Source of the DNA: an uncultured bacterium
GTDB lineage: Bacteria; Bacteroidota; Bacteroidia; Bacteroidales; Bacteroidaceae
DNA: 64,000 bases
Assembly: GCA_905216025.1 (NCBI GenBank)
Contig: CAJMSE010000016.1
Span: 23,557 to 87,556, forward strand
Reading direction: 5' to 3'
The position numbers and the translations under genes were made by a program. This document shows positions 1-7,626 of this stretch, piece by piece; within the stretch, counting starts at the first letter, position 1, and each line of letters opens with the position of its first letter. The notes beneath the pieces are model-generated. The model was not told the origin of the DNA. It ran no database searches and was given only the letters and a program-made list of their open reading frames with translations.

Positions 1-1
1 G

Positions 2-688
2 ATGTATGCCGGCCCGGAACTCGAACGGCACTACACTTTCCAGTATATGAGGCTCGACAGGGTCGTCGTGCTGTGCGGATGCGACAAGGTAAAATATGAC
101 GTAAGGGCGCAGGCGGGCATGACGGTGATTCACAACCCGCTGACACTCACGCCCGGAAGAAGGGCCGACGGGAAGAGCAAGAGATTCCTCGCTGTGGGCC
201 GCATGTCGGCAAGGCACAAGGGGTTCGACATCCTGATAGAGGCTTTCAGCATCTTTGCGGCAGGAAACAACGGGTGGACGCTCGACATAATAGGCGAAGG
301 ACCGGAGGAGGACGCACTGCGGGAACTTATCCTCAGGCACGGACTCGACGGCAGGATACGCATTCACCCGTTCACGAAAGACATACAAGAGTTTTACTCC
401 AACGCCGCAATATACGTGCTGAGCTCGAGATGGGAGGGTTTCGGCCTTGTCATGGTGGAAGCCATGGCGCACGGCCTGCCCGTAGTTTCGTCAGACATTC
501 CGTCAAGCATTGAGATACTGAGGGAAACGGGCATGTACTTCAAAAATGGCGACTGCCGAGACCTTGCGGCACGCCTCGATGAGGCAACGCGGATAGACTG
601 GGCCGCGAAATCGGCCGAGGCACTCGCCACGGCAGAAAGCTTCAGGCTGGAAACAATTGCCGGAGAGTGGCGCAGGCTGCTGGGCTAA
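2..688 (+). CDS. Glycosyltransferase family 4, C-terminal part (cut by window edge)
   Basis: This is the 3' part of a GT-B glycosyltransferase that starts before the window; 228 residues are visible. The C-terminal GT4 donor-binding domain is clear: the beta-strand FLAVGRMSARHKGFDILIEAF opens it, then IIGEGPEEDALREL, and the nucleotide-sugar motif SRWEGFGLVMVEAMAHGLPVVSSD with the E(x7)E signature (WEGFGLVMVEA). It should transfer a sugar from a nucleotide donor to a growing surface glycan on the cytoplasmic face of the inner membrane. Two further glycosyltransferases and an acetyltransferase follow within 3.7 kb, which points to an exopolysaccharide, capsule or O-antigen locus. Donor and acceptor cannot be read from sequence. 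Confidence 0.9.
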   Translation: MYAGPELERHYTFQYMRLDRVVVLCGCDKVKYDVRAQAGMTVIHNPLTLTPGRRADGKSKRFLAVGRMSARHKGFDILIEAFSIFAAGNNGWTLDIIGEGPEEDALRELILRHGLDGRIRIHPFTKDIQEFYSNAAIYVLSSRWEGFGLVMVEAMAHGLPVVSSDIPSSIEILRETGMYFKNGDCRDLAARLDEATRIDWAAKSAEALATAESFRLETIAGEWRRLLG

Positions 689-718
689 GCATCCCGGACA
701 GCCGCGGCAAGACGGCCG

Positions 719-1861
719 TCAGTCTTTCATGGCTTCCTCCACAACTATCCGCATCTGCTCGCGCCACGACAGATGCTCTACAGACTTCCTTATCTCTGCC
801 GGCCGGAAGGCATGCGAATCAATGAACCCGAGTATCTTCCCGATGTCCACCGGCGACTCGTCGGCCGGAGCTTTCATGACGTATTCCTTCCCGTCGAAGT
901 CGCTGTCGTTCTCCGAATATATGAAGGGTATGCCGCGGGTAGCGTACTCCCGGTTCTTCAACGTCTTTATCGAACTGACCCCGCTGCGGTGGCGGGCAAG
1001 GCTGCCGATGGCAAACACGCACCTGTCGAACACGCCGTCGAGCGCGCTGCCTGACATCTGGCCATGGAAAACCACATATTCCGATATACCGTAACGCTCT
1101 ATCAGTCCGGCAAAACCCGGCGCGTGCCGCGTGCCGTACATCTCCCCCTCTCCTATCCCGCCGACGATATGAAAACAGACCTTCCGGCCGGCGCGCCCTG
1201 ACGAGTAGTACTCTCCAAGTCCGGCAATGACCCGGTCGAAGCCGTGCCAGTAGTGAACCTCGGCCACTCCTATCAGGTGGACGGCATCGTCGGCAGGCCG
1301 GTAAGCATGAAGGGGTATGCTGTCAAGGTCTACACCGTTGCTGATGTTTATCGCCCGGCAGCCGAATATCTCTTTATCGTCGGAGAATGTGACGATGGCG
1401 TTCATGCGGGCGGCCAGGCGGCGGCGGCAAAGGCGATCGATGAAAAACTCGAAACGGTTGCCCAGGGAGAACCCGGCCTGCTCTCCGTCGTAAGGATATG
1501 TCGGTATCTCGGTCACGGCGCGTATACCCGCGCGGCGCAAACGGCCGAACAGGCGCACTATAGGCGGGGCGGCATTCATGAACGCACGGGCATAGACAAG
1601 CTCAATGCCGTTAGCCGTGCAGTAGCGGAAGATGCTGCCATAACAGAACCGGCGGCGTAAAGAGGCCAGCCGGCCGGTGCCGTAGTCTTCTATTATTTCA
1701 TCGTCTACAAAGCGGCAGCGCCGGCCGTCGGGCAGGAACGTATAGTAGCACACGCGCACGTCGTGCCCGTTTTCGCGCAGTCCCTTGACCTGACTGCGTA
1801 TCTTCTTGCTGATGCCGCTGACCTCCGAGAAGCCGTGATAAACGAGAAAGAGTATTTTCAT
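719..1861 (-). CDS. Glycosyltransferase (GT-B fold, GT4-like)
   Basis: A 380-residue protein that begins MKILFLVYHGFSEVSGISKK, a typical GT-B N-terminus in which SGI is the donor/acceptor glycine loop. VTFSDDKEIFGCRAINISNGVDLDSIP is the domain linker usual for GT4 enzymes. The C-terminal half keeps a Rossmann fold, but the E(x7)E motif is weak (SSIKTLKNREYATRGIPFIYSE), so it belongs to a divergent branch. I chose ATG at 1861 over the in-frame ATG at 1876: AAGG lies just upstream of 1861, while the 1876 codon lies almost inside a TATATTTG -7 element (1878-1885). It is convergent with the gene at 2-688 and divergent from the acetyltransferase at 1948. Probably part of the same surface-glycan locus. 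Confidence 0.8.
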   Translation of the reverse strand: MKILFLVYHGFSEVSGISKKIRSQVKGLRENGHDVRVCYYTFLPDGRRCRFVDDEIIEDYGTGRLASLRRRFCYGSIFRYCTANGIELVYARAFMNAAPPIVRLFGRLRRAGIRAVTEIPTYPYDGEQAGFSLGNRFEFFIDRLCRRRLAARMNAIVTFSDDKEIFGCRAINISNGVDLDSIPLHAYRPADDAVHLIGVAEVHYWHGFDRVIAGLGEYYSSGRAGRKVCFHIVGGIGEGEMYGTRHAPGFAGLIERYGISEYVVFHGQMSGSALDGVFDRCVFAIGSLARHRSGVSSIKTLKNREYATRGIPFIYSENDSDFDGKEYVMKAPADESPVDIGKILGFIDSHAFRPAEIRKSVEHLSWREQMRIVVEEAMKD

Positions 1862-1895
1862 TTGCCTTATTTTCATGCAAATATAGAGTAAAAAT

Positions 1896-1926
1896 TTGGA
1901 ATAATCACTTTTTATCCATACTTTTG
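1896..1926 (+). promoter_or_regulatory. Bacteroidetes-type promoter of the acetyltransferase gene
   Basis: TTG at 1896-1898, a 20-nt spacer and TACTTTTG at 1919-1926 match the TTG/TAnnTTTG consensus of the Bacteroidetes primary sigma factor. The start codon at 1948 is about 20 nt downstream of the -7 element. Confidence 0.7.
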
Positions 1927-1947
1927 TAAATATAAAAAAGATATGCT

Positions 1948-2553
1948 ATGGACAGGGAAAACGTGAGGGCAGGCCTTAAATCGAGCCCGAAACTGAAACA
2001 AATCTTAGACCTGATGATAATGAACCGGACCGAGACGAGGCCGAGATGGTACGTCCGCATGCTGGCACCGCTATACCAGCACCGCGGCCGTCACTCCGTT
2101 ATCCACGGCAGCGTGCGCATGGACACCCCGCCATACAGACGCTTCTCCATAGGGGACTACAGCGTGATAGAATCGTTCTGCTGCATAAACAACGCCGTGG
2201 GCGACGTCGTCATAGGCAGCCACAGCCGCATAGGGCTGCACTCCACGGTCATCGGTCCGGTGACGATTGGCAGCCATGTAAACCTTGCGCAGGGCATCAC
2301 CGTGAGCGCGCTGAACCACAACTTCGCCGACCCGGCACGACGCATAGACGAGCAAGGCATCACGACGCGCCACATAACGATAGAAGACGACGTGTGGATT
2401 GGCGCCAACGCGGTAATACTGCCGGGGGTGACGATAGGCCGCCACTCTGTCGTCGCGGCCGGAGCGGTGGTGACGCGCGACGTACCGCCGGGCACGCTCG
2501 TTGCCGGAGTGCCTGCCACGGTGAAGAAACAGATACAGCAAAGCAAGGAGTAG
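1948..2553 (+). CDS. Hexapeptide-repeat (left-handed beta-helix) acyltransferase
   Basis: A 201-residue protein of the LbetaH (NodL/Maa/WcaF) acetyltransferase superfamily. From about residue 70 to 190 it consists of hexapeptide repeats, for example VVIGSHSRIGLHSTVIG, then DVWIGANAVILPGVTIGRHS and VVAAGAVVTRDVPPGT. The loop with the catalytic His is ALNHNF near residue 127. Such enzymes move an acetyl group from acetyl-CoA to a sugar hydroxyl; as it lies between glycosyltransferases it probably decorates the polysaccharide made here. It ends 3 nt before the next gene, whose ribosome-binding AAGGAG sits in the last codons of this one, so the two are co-transcribed. The real substrate is unknown. 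Confidence 0.9.
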   Translation: MDRENVRAGLKSSPKLKQILDLMIMNRTETRPRWYVRMLAPLYQHRGRHSVIHGSVRMDTPPYRRFSIGDYSVIESFCCINNAVGDVVIGSHSRIGLHSTVIGPVTIGSHVNLAQGITVSALNHNFADPARRIDEQGITTRHITIEDDVWIGANAVILPGVTIGRHSVVAAGAVVTRDVPPGTLVAGVPATVKKQIQQSKE

Positions 2554-2556
2554 AAC

Positions 2557-3696
2557 ATGGATAAGACAGGACAAGGCAAGACTGGAATAAGAGTTCTTGA
2601 GATAATAAGACAAGGCGAGATAGGCGGCGGAGAGTCGCATCTGCTCGACCTCATACGCGGACTGACGGGGCGCGACATATATATTGCAGTACTGTCGTTC
2701 AGCCGGGGCGCCATGACCGAGCGGCTGGAACGCCTCGGAATACCCGTGCACATAGTGGAGACAGGACTGCCGTTCGCCCCGGCGGCCATGCGAAGGATAA
2801 AAAAGGTGATTCTCGCTGAACGCATCAATATCATACATGCGCACGGAAGCCGTGCCGCAAGCAACGTGGCATTCGTGGCGCGGCAGTGCAGGATACCGCT
2901 CGTCTATACGGTGCACGGCTGGAGTTTCCACCAGGGGCAGTCGCCGTTAATCTACAGGCTGCGGGCACTCAGCGAGAAACTGATATGCCACTACAGCACA
3001 AAAGTAATCTGCGTGTCGGCAGACAACATAAAGACCGGACGGCAGACTTTCGGCCTCGGCAGCGCCGAACTGATAGAAAACGGTATCGACACCGCCGTTT
3101 TCAATCCCTCACAGACCCACGGAATAAGAAGCGCGCTCGGCCTGCGGGATGACGATTTCGTAGTCGGATTCATCGGACGCGTGACTCTTCAGAAAGACCC
3201 CATATCGTTCATCGAAAGCATCAGGATTGCCCACAAGCGGCAACCGGCCATCCGCGGCCTACTTATCGGCGAGGGTGACATGGATGCCGAGGTGGACAGA
3301 TACCTGCAAGACAATGCTATAGGCGACGCCATAGTACGCACGGGATTCCGCCTCGACATTCCCGAAGTGCTCGCATCGGTTGACGCCTACTCGCTATGCA
3401 GCCTGTGGGAGGGACTCTCGATAGGCCTTCTTGAGGCCATGGCGATGCGCAAAGCTGTGGTGGTGACGCCCACCGACGGTTCGCGCACCGTGATAAGCGA
3501 GGGCAACAACGGCTTCTTCGTGCCGTTCAAGTCGCCGGACGCTATGGCCGGACGTTTCGTGAAACTCTGCAACGACCGCAGCCTCGCCGCACAGGCGGGT
3601 GACAACGCGAGGGAAATGGTATGCCGGCGGTTTGACAGCGGCAAGGTGGCCGACGCCGTTTACTGTATATATAAAGATGTGACGGAAAACCGCTGA
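2557..3696 (+). CDS. Glycosyltransferase family 4
   Basis: A 379-residue GT4 enzyme of normal length. The N-terminal domain has the loop GEIGGGESHLLDLIRGL and INIIHAHGSRAASNVAFVAR (acceptor side, with the conserved HAHG). The linker is VICVSADNIKTGRQTF...LIENGIDTAVFNP. The C-terminal domain reads VVGFIGRVTLQKDPISFIESI, LLIGEGDMDAEV, and the donor-binding CSLWEGLSIGLLEAMAMRKAVVVTPTDG with E(x7)E. It is translated from an ATG just after the acetyltransferase stop. It probably acts at the inner face of the cytoplasmic membrane in exopolysaccharide or lipopolysaccharide assembly. A 10-bp hairpin (3724-3748) just after its stop, inside the convergent gene, could end its transcript. Confidence 0.93.
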   Translation: MDKTGQGKTGIRVLEIIRQGEIGGGESHLLDLIRGLTGRDIYIAVLSFSRGAMTERLERLGIPVHIVETGLPFAPAAMRRIKKVILAERINIIHAHGSRAASNVAFVARQCRIPLVYTVHGWSFHQGQSPLIYRLRALSEKLICHYSTKVICVSADNIKTGRQTFGLGSAELIENGIDTAVFNPSQTHGIRSALGLRDDDFVVGFIGRVTLQKDPISFIESIRIAHKRQPAIRGLLIGEGDMDAEVDRYLQDNAIGDAIVRTGFRLDIPEVLASVDAYSLCSLWEGLSIGLLEAMAMRKAVVVTPTDGSRTVISEGNNGFFVPFKSPDAMAGRFVKLCNDRSLAAQAGDNAREMVCRRFDSGKVADAVYCIYKDVTENR

Positions 3697-3705
3697 AAAG
3701 ATATT

Positions 3706-4044
3706 CTAAGCAAATAAATCAAGTGAAAGGTCGTGCTGCGACCTTTCATCCTCTTCCTTTTCTTCCTTCTCCTCCTTGAAGTCGAGCATCAGCTGGCGGG
3801 CATCGGCGTTATTCTGCGTGTTCAGCCGGTAGTAGCCGCGGCGCCCCGTGCTCTCGACCAGCGACTGGGCCGACTTCGAGTTGCGCAGCAGATACTGCCG
3901 TACATAACGGTGCACATCGCCTATCTCCGGCGAAGAGAACAGCGTGCAGTTCATGTTATACACATGGCGGGAAAGCACCTGCACGCTCACCCCATCCTCA
4001 CCGGCTTCCGTAAGCACCTTCAGTATCTGACTGTCGTATGTCAT
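3706..4044 (-). CDS. Small protein, probable winged-helix DNA-binding fold
   Basis: I do not recognise a named family for this 112-residue protein. The N-terminal half (MTYDSQILKVLTEAGEDGVSVQVLSRHVYN) reads like a helix-turn-helix with a short wing, and GRRGYYRLN after it looks like the wing strand. The C-terminus is a run of Lys and Glu (DFKEEKEEKEEDE) followed by SLDLFA. The start is ATG 4044; an upstream TTG has no support. It lies just downstream of another small winged-helix protein, separated by a terminator-like hairpin, so the two may be expressed partly together. It could be a structural or regulatory nucleoid factor; that is inference. Confidence 0.65.
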   Translation of the reverse strand: MTYDSQILKVLTEAGEDGVSVQVLSRHVYNMNCTLFSSPEIGDVHRYVRQYLLRNSKSAQSLVESTGRRGYYRLNTQNNADARQLMLDFKEEKEEKEEDERSQHDLSLDLFA

Positions 4045-4050
4045 AAGCAA

Positions 4051-4086
4051 ATAAAAAGGCCGGTAATACCTCTCGCATACCGGCCT
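4051..4086 (-). terminator. Intrinsic terminator after the winged-helix gene
   Basis: On the minus strand a 9-bp stem (AGGCCGGTA paired with TACCGGCCT, loop 12 nt) is followed by TTTTTATTT. It lies between the stop at 4111 and the start at 4044, so it would end or reduce transcription into the small gene downstream. Confidence 0.75.
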
Positions 4087-4110
4087 CTTGAATCTATCAC
4101 ATTAATTAAT

Positions 4111-4407
4111 TTAAGCCAATGTAATCTTGTCGTCTGCTGAAACAATCTTGCCCTCCTTGAAGAGCCAGCCCATGCCGAGAAGAGTCTCCTCCTCGCTGAT
4201 GCCTGCTGCCTTGGTAATCTCCTTCACTGTCAGAGCTTTCTCAGCTGCTGCAAGTGCCTGATAAACATCACCGGCCTTAAAGCCAACGTTCTCTGCATTG
4301 AATGCCACTACTGCCTTCTTGGCTGCCGTAGCCTTCTTCGTTGTTGCCTTCTTGGTCTCTACAGCCTTTACTGCTGTCTCCTTTTTTGTAGTCTTCTTTT
4401 CTGCCAT
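4111..4407 (-). CDS. Winged-helix domain protein with Lys/Thr-rich tail
   Basis: 98 residues. The first ~33 residues are a low-complexity basic tail (AEKKTTKKETAVKAVETKK, then ATTKKATAAKK) reminiscent of histone-H1-like tails. The rest (VGFKAGDVYQALAAAEKALTVKEITKAAGISEEETLLGMGWLFKEGKIV) is a compact winged-helix domain of the PF10771 type often found in Bacteroidetes. The start is ATG 4407; a longer in-frame start at 4455 would lie in the region of the -7 element. The basic tail plus winged helix suggests nonspecific DNA binding, perhaps a small nucleoid protein. It has its own promoter at 4468-4497 and a terminator at 4051-4086. Confidence 0.85.
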   Translation of the reverse strand: MAEKKTTKKETAVKAVETKKATTKKATAAKKAVVAFNAENVGFKAGDVYQALAAAEKALTVKEITKAAGISEEETLLGMGWLFKEGKIVSADDKITLA

Positions 4408-4467
4408 AATAAAAATAATAAGATCTATAATCCGCGATTTTCGCTTGCGTTCCAATCACTTCGGCTG

Positions 4468-4497
4468 CAAATGTACGGCTTTTTTCAAGAATCTCAA
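4468..4497 (-). promoter_or_regulatory. Promoter of the winged-helix gene
   Basis: Read on the minus strand: TTG (4495-4497), a 19-nt spacer and TACATTTG (4468-4475), a perfect TAnnTTTG. The leader to ATG 4407 is about 55 nt. Confidence 0.75.
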
Positions 4498-4551
4498 AAC
4501 TTTTATTACAACAAAAGAATGATTTACAAGGCTCTTAAGGGGCTTATTGCG

Positions 4552-6315
4552 TTATTCTTGATGTATATCAACCTTCAGCTGCAGTTCATCGAGCTGTTTC
4601 GGGTCGAGTTCGCCCGGAGCATCGAGCATGACGTCGCGTCCGCTGTTGTTCTTCGGGAAAGCGATGCAGTCGCGTATGGAGTCGAGTCCGGCCATGAGGC
4701 TCACGAAGCGGTCGAGACCGAAAGCGAGGCCTGCATGAGGCGGCGCACCGTACTTGAACGCGTTGATGAGGAATCCGAACTGGGCCATTGCACGCTCGGG
4801 AGTGAAGCCGAGAATGCGGAACATCTTTTCCTGCAACTTGCCGTCGTGGATACGCAGGCTGCCGCCGCCCACCTCGACACCGTTGCACACGAAGTCGTAG
4901 GCCTTGGCACGTACCTGCTCGGGATGCTCGTCGAGCAGCGGAATATCGTCGGGGTTCGGCATGGTGAACGGATGGTGAGTGGCCATGAGGCGCTGCTCCT
5001 CGTCGCTCCACTCGAAGAGCGGGAAGTCCACGATCCACAGGCACTCAAACTTATCCTTGTCGCGCAGTCCGAGACGGTCGCCCATCTCAAGACGGAGGGC
5101 GCACAGCTGAGTGCGTGTCTTGTTGGCCTTGTCGCCGCTGAGGATGAGCACGAGGTCGCCGTCCTTGGCACCCGTCTTCTCCTTCAGCTTCTGCCATACG
5201 TCAGGCGTATAGAACTTGTCGATGCTCGACTTTACCGTTCCATCCTCGTTGAACTTGACGTATACAAGACCCTTCGCTCCCACCTGCGGACGCTTGACGA
5301 AGTCTGTCAGCTGGTCGAGCTGCTTGCGCGTATAGCCGGCGCATCCCGGCACGCATATACCGCCGATATACTCGGCGCTGTCGAATACGGAGAAAGTGCC
5401 AGTGCCCTTGAGCACGTCCATCAGCTCGACGAACTCCATGCCGAAGCGCAGGTCGGGCTTGTCGCTTCCGAAGCGGCGCATGGCATCGTGCCATGTCATC
5501 TGCTGCAACTTGGCCGGAAGCTCCACACCGCGGATCTCGCGGAACAGGTGGCGGGCCATATCCTCAAACAACGAGGTGACGTCATCCTGGTCAACGAAGC
5601 TCATCTCGCAGTCAATCTGCGTGAACTCGGGCTGACGGTCGGCGCGCAGGTCCTCGTCGCGGAAGCACTTTGCTATCTGGAAATAACGGTCGAAGCCACT
5701 CACCATGAGCAGCTGCTTGAGCGTCTGCGGGCTCTGAGGCAGGGCGTAGAACTGTCCCGGATTCATGCGCGAGGGCACGACAAAGTCGCGTGCACCCTCG
5801 GGGGTTGAGCCGATGAGAATCGGCGTCTCCACCTCGATGAACTGGTGAGAGTCGAGGAAGTTGCGTATCAGTATGGTCATGCGGTGGCGCAGCTCCAGGT
5901 TGGCACGCACGGCGTTGCGGCGCAGGTCGAGATAGCGGTACTTCATCCTTATGTCGTCTCCGCCGTCGGTATTGTCTTCGATGGTGAAGGGAGGCGTGAG
6001 GCTCTCGCTGAGCACGTTAAGCTCAGAGGCTATAATCTCAATCTCGCCCGTCGGCATGTTCATGTTCTTGCTCTCGCGCTCGCTTACGGTGCCGCTCACC
6101 TGAACGCAATATTCGCGTCCGAGCTTGTTGGCACGCTCGCACAAGGCGGCATCCACAGCCTCGTTGAACACAAGTTGCGTGATGCCGTATCTGTCGCGCA
6201 GGTCTACAAAGGTCATGCCGCCCATCTTGCGGCTCCGCTGTACCCATCCGGCAAGCGTTACCACGCTGCCTGCATCGGAGAGACGCAGCTCTCCACAAGT
6301 TCTTGTTCTATACAT
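4552..6315 (-). CDS. aspS: Aspartyl-tRNA synthetase
   Basis: 587 residues, the usual length of the bacterial type. The N-terminal OB-fold anticodon-binding domain starts MYRTRTCGELRLSDAGSVVTLAGWVQRSRKMGGMTFVDLRDRYG. The class II core follows with motif 2 (AKCFRDEDLRADRQPEFTQIDCEMSF), the bacterial GAD insertion domain in the middle (about residues 290-420) and motif 3 near the C-terminus (GLAFGLDRFVSLMAG). It attaches aspartate to tRNA-Asp in the cytoplasm. It is transcribed alone from a strong promoter at 6417-6447. Its leader of about 95 nt contains three imperfect 22-nt direct repeats (6334-6399), which is unusual and may be regulatory. Confidence 0.98.
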   Translation of the reverse strand: MYRTRTCGELRLSDAGSVVTLAGWVQRSRKMGGMTFVDLRDRYGITQLVFNEAVDAALCERANKLGREYCVQVSGTVSERESKNMNMPTGEIEIIASELNVLSESLTPPFTIEDNTDGGDDIRMKYRYLDLRRNAVRANLELRHRMTILIRNFLDSHQFIEVETPILIGSTPEGARDFVVPSRMNPGQFYALPQSPQTLKQLLMVSGFDRYFQIAKCFRDEDLRADRQPEFTQIDCEMSFVDQDDVTSLFEDMARHLFREIRGVELPAKLQQMTWHDAMRRFGSDKPDLRFGMEFVELMDVLKGTGTFSVFDSAEYIGGICVPGCAGYTRKQLDQLTDFVKRPQVGAKGLVYVKFNEDGTVKSSIDKFYTPDVWQKLKEKTGAKDGDLVLILSGDKANKTRTQLCALRLEMGDRLGLRDKDKFECLWIVDFPLFEWSDEEQRLMATHHPFTMPNPDDIPLLDEHPEQVRAKAYDFVCNGVEVGGGSLRIHDGKLQEKMFRILGFTPERAMAQFGFLINAFKYGAPPHAGLAFGLDRFVSLMAGLDSIRDCIAFPKNNSGRDVMLDAPGELDPKQLDELQLKVDIHQE

Positions 6316-6333
6316 TATATATTATTATATACT

Positions 6334-6399
6334 GTTTGAAATGTTATTATCTGCCGTTTGATATGTTATTGTCTGCGGTTTGACACCTTATTATATGCA
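6334..6399 (-). repeat. Three 22-nt imperfect direct repeats in the aspS leader
   Basis: Units lie at 6334-6355, 6356-6377 and 6378-6399 with no spacers. Units 1 and 2 agree at 19 of 22 positions, units 2 and 3 at 16. On the coding strand each unit has a core like AATAACATATCAAAC. They fill most of the untranslated leader between the promoter (6417-6447) and the aspS ATG (6315), so they would be in the mRNA. They share the 22-nt period with four other intergenic arrays in this window. Confidence 0.8.
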
Positions 6400-6416
6400 G
6401 TGTTATATATTAACTG

Positions 6417-6447
6417 CAAAAGTATACAAAAATGCGGAATCTGACAA
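6417..6447 (-). promoter_or_regulatory. aspS promoter
   Basis: Minus strand TTG (6445-6447), 20-nt spacer, TACTTTTG (6417-6424): a full match to the Bacteroidetes consensus. The predicted leader is about 95 nt. Confidence 0.8.
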
Positions 6448-6508
6448 ATTTTTACGCTTAGAAGTTGCCCGCGGGCAGCGCGCCGGCCACCACTCTGACG
6501 CTAAGCAT

Positions 6509-6574
6509 CCGCAAACGGGCCGTTAATGCATCAAAAGTGGCCCGTTGGAATATCAAAAGTGGCCCACTTTTGAT
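6509..6574. repeat. 22-nt-period repeat upstream of aspS, with a perfect palindrome
   Basis: Three units at 6509-6530, 6531-6552 and 6553-6574. The second and third share their first 13 bases (tcaaaagtggccc). The first is more divergent but keeps the AAAC/GGCC/GTT pattern. The third is part of a perfect palindrome (6552-6574: atcaaaagtgg, c, ccacttttgat). It lies about 60-130 bp upstream of the aspS promoter in the 356-nt gap 6316-6671. The rest of that gap (6575-6671) shows no feature I can support. Confidence 0.7.
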
Positions 6575-6671
6575 TTAAAACAAAACCTGCGGCTGTACAT
6601 TACAATCCGTCGCGGCAGCCCGTATTTACCAATCTGTCTGCAACCAAATCATCCTGTAATGCTTACGGTTT

Positions 6672-7598
6672 TCAGCGTACCACCACTTTCTTGCCGCCGC
6701 GGATATAAACGCCGGGCTTCAGCGCACCCGTCATGCGGCGCCCGCCAAGGTCGTAGACTGTCTCCGGCCGGACGGCTTCCGCCCCGGCCTTCACATCCTT
6801 TATACCCGTGACGAGGTCGCCAAAGAACGGGTCGGCGTGATATGTAGTATAAGACATGTGCTCTGATTCAGGTTCGCCTGTATACTCTGGGGCTTTATAT
6901 ATCAAGGTGTTATCCTCTATATAAAGGTTCAGGTTGTCTCTACGGAGACCATCATAAGTAAGGAGATTATTTGTAAGATAAGTTATCAACCCGCCCCAGC
7001 AATTGACTGAGCCAATTCCTGATATGACATTCCCGCGCCAGTCTTCACCGACAATATCATCTTCAAGATGTACATACGTTCCTACACCATAGAGTTTTCG
7101 TTCCTCACCGGTTTCCATGACAATTGGGGCGACTGTCTTAACATACGGGGTCACGATAATATCATCCAATCCGATAAAATCGCCTGTATTAAGATTGAAA
7201 TTATAAAGCAGCACCTCATTATCTTCCGTAACAATATGCGGCATATGGTCGGGATTATCTTTCGTTGCATCAGGATCTACGCAAACGCCTGGCACTTTCA
7301 TAAATTCATCATAGTCGGCATATACGCACCCACCTTCTTCACGCAGCCCCAGCAGGAATTTCTCTTCACCAATACTGCCGTCAACATCAGCTTTCGTCTC
7401 ATATAGCTTATAGTACGTCTTACCATTCAACTCATAAGAATCTTTAAGTTCAAGTTTGACAAAAGATATTTCTGAGCTATTATTGAACTTATCATGCCAA
7501 TGATAATACGACCACTTGCAGCCCTCGCTGAACGGACGGGCTGACGCACCCGTTGCTCCAAGGAGCAAACAGATGATTGATATAAGTAATGTTCTCAT
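6672..7598 (-). CDS. Secreted protein with short T9SS-like C-terminal motif
   Basis: 308 residues with a signal peptide (MRTLLISIICLLLGATGASA). No family is recognised in the body, which is rich in Tyr, Asp and Glu and looks all-beta (for example DSYELNGKTYYKLYETKADVDGS and LGLREEGGCVYADYDEF). The last 28 residues (VYDLGGRRMTGALKPGVYI then RGGKKVVV) resemble the short C-terminal segment VYDLxGR...LxxGIYI...GxKxxV common on exported Prevotella proteins and related to the T9SS sorting domain. It lies 28 nt after the C25 peptidase gene and is probably in the same transcript. It may be a surface or secreted accessory protein; function unknown. Confidence 0.75.
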   Translation of the reverse strand: MRTLLISIICLLLGATGASARPFSEGCKWSYYHWHDKFNNSSEISFVKLELKDSYELNGKTYYKLYETKADVDGSIGEEKFLLGLREEGGCVYADYDEFMKVPGVCVDPDATKDNPDHMPHIVTEDNEVLLYNFNLNTGDFIGLDDIIVTPYVKTVAPIVMETGEERKLYGVGTYVHLEDDIVGEDWRGNVISGIGSVNCWGGLITYLTNNLLTYDGLRRDNLNLYIEDNTLIYKAPEYTGEPESEHMSYTTYHADPFFGDLVTGIKDVKAGAEAVRPETVYDLGGRRMTGALKPGVYIRGGKKVVVR

Positions 7599-7626
7599 AA
7601 TTTCATATATTTAATTATATAGCTAA

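Noticed and set aside
4471..5808. 445-codon open frame opposite aspS
   Set aside because: Antisense shadow of a certain housekeeping gene, no ribosome-binding site, no domain.
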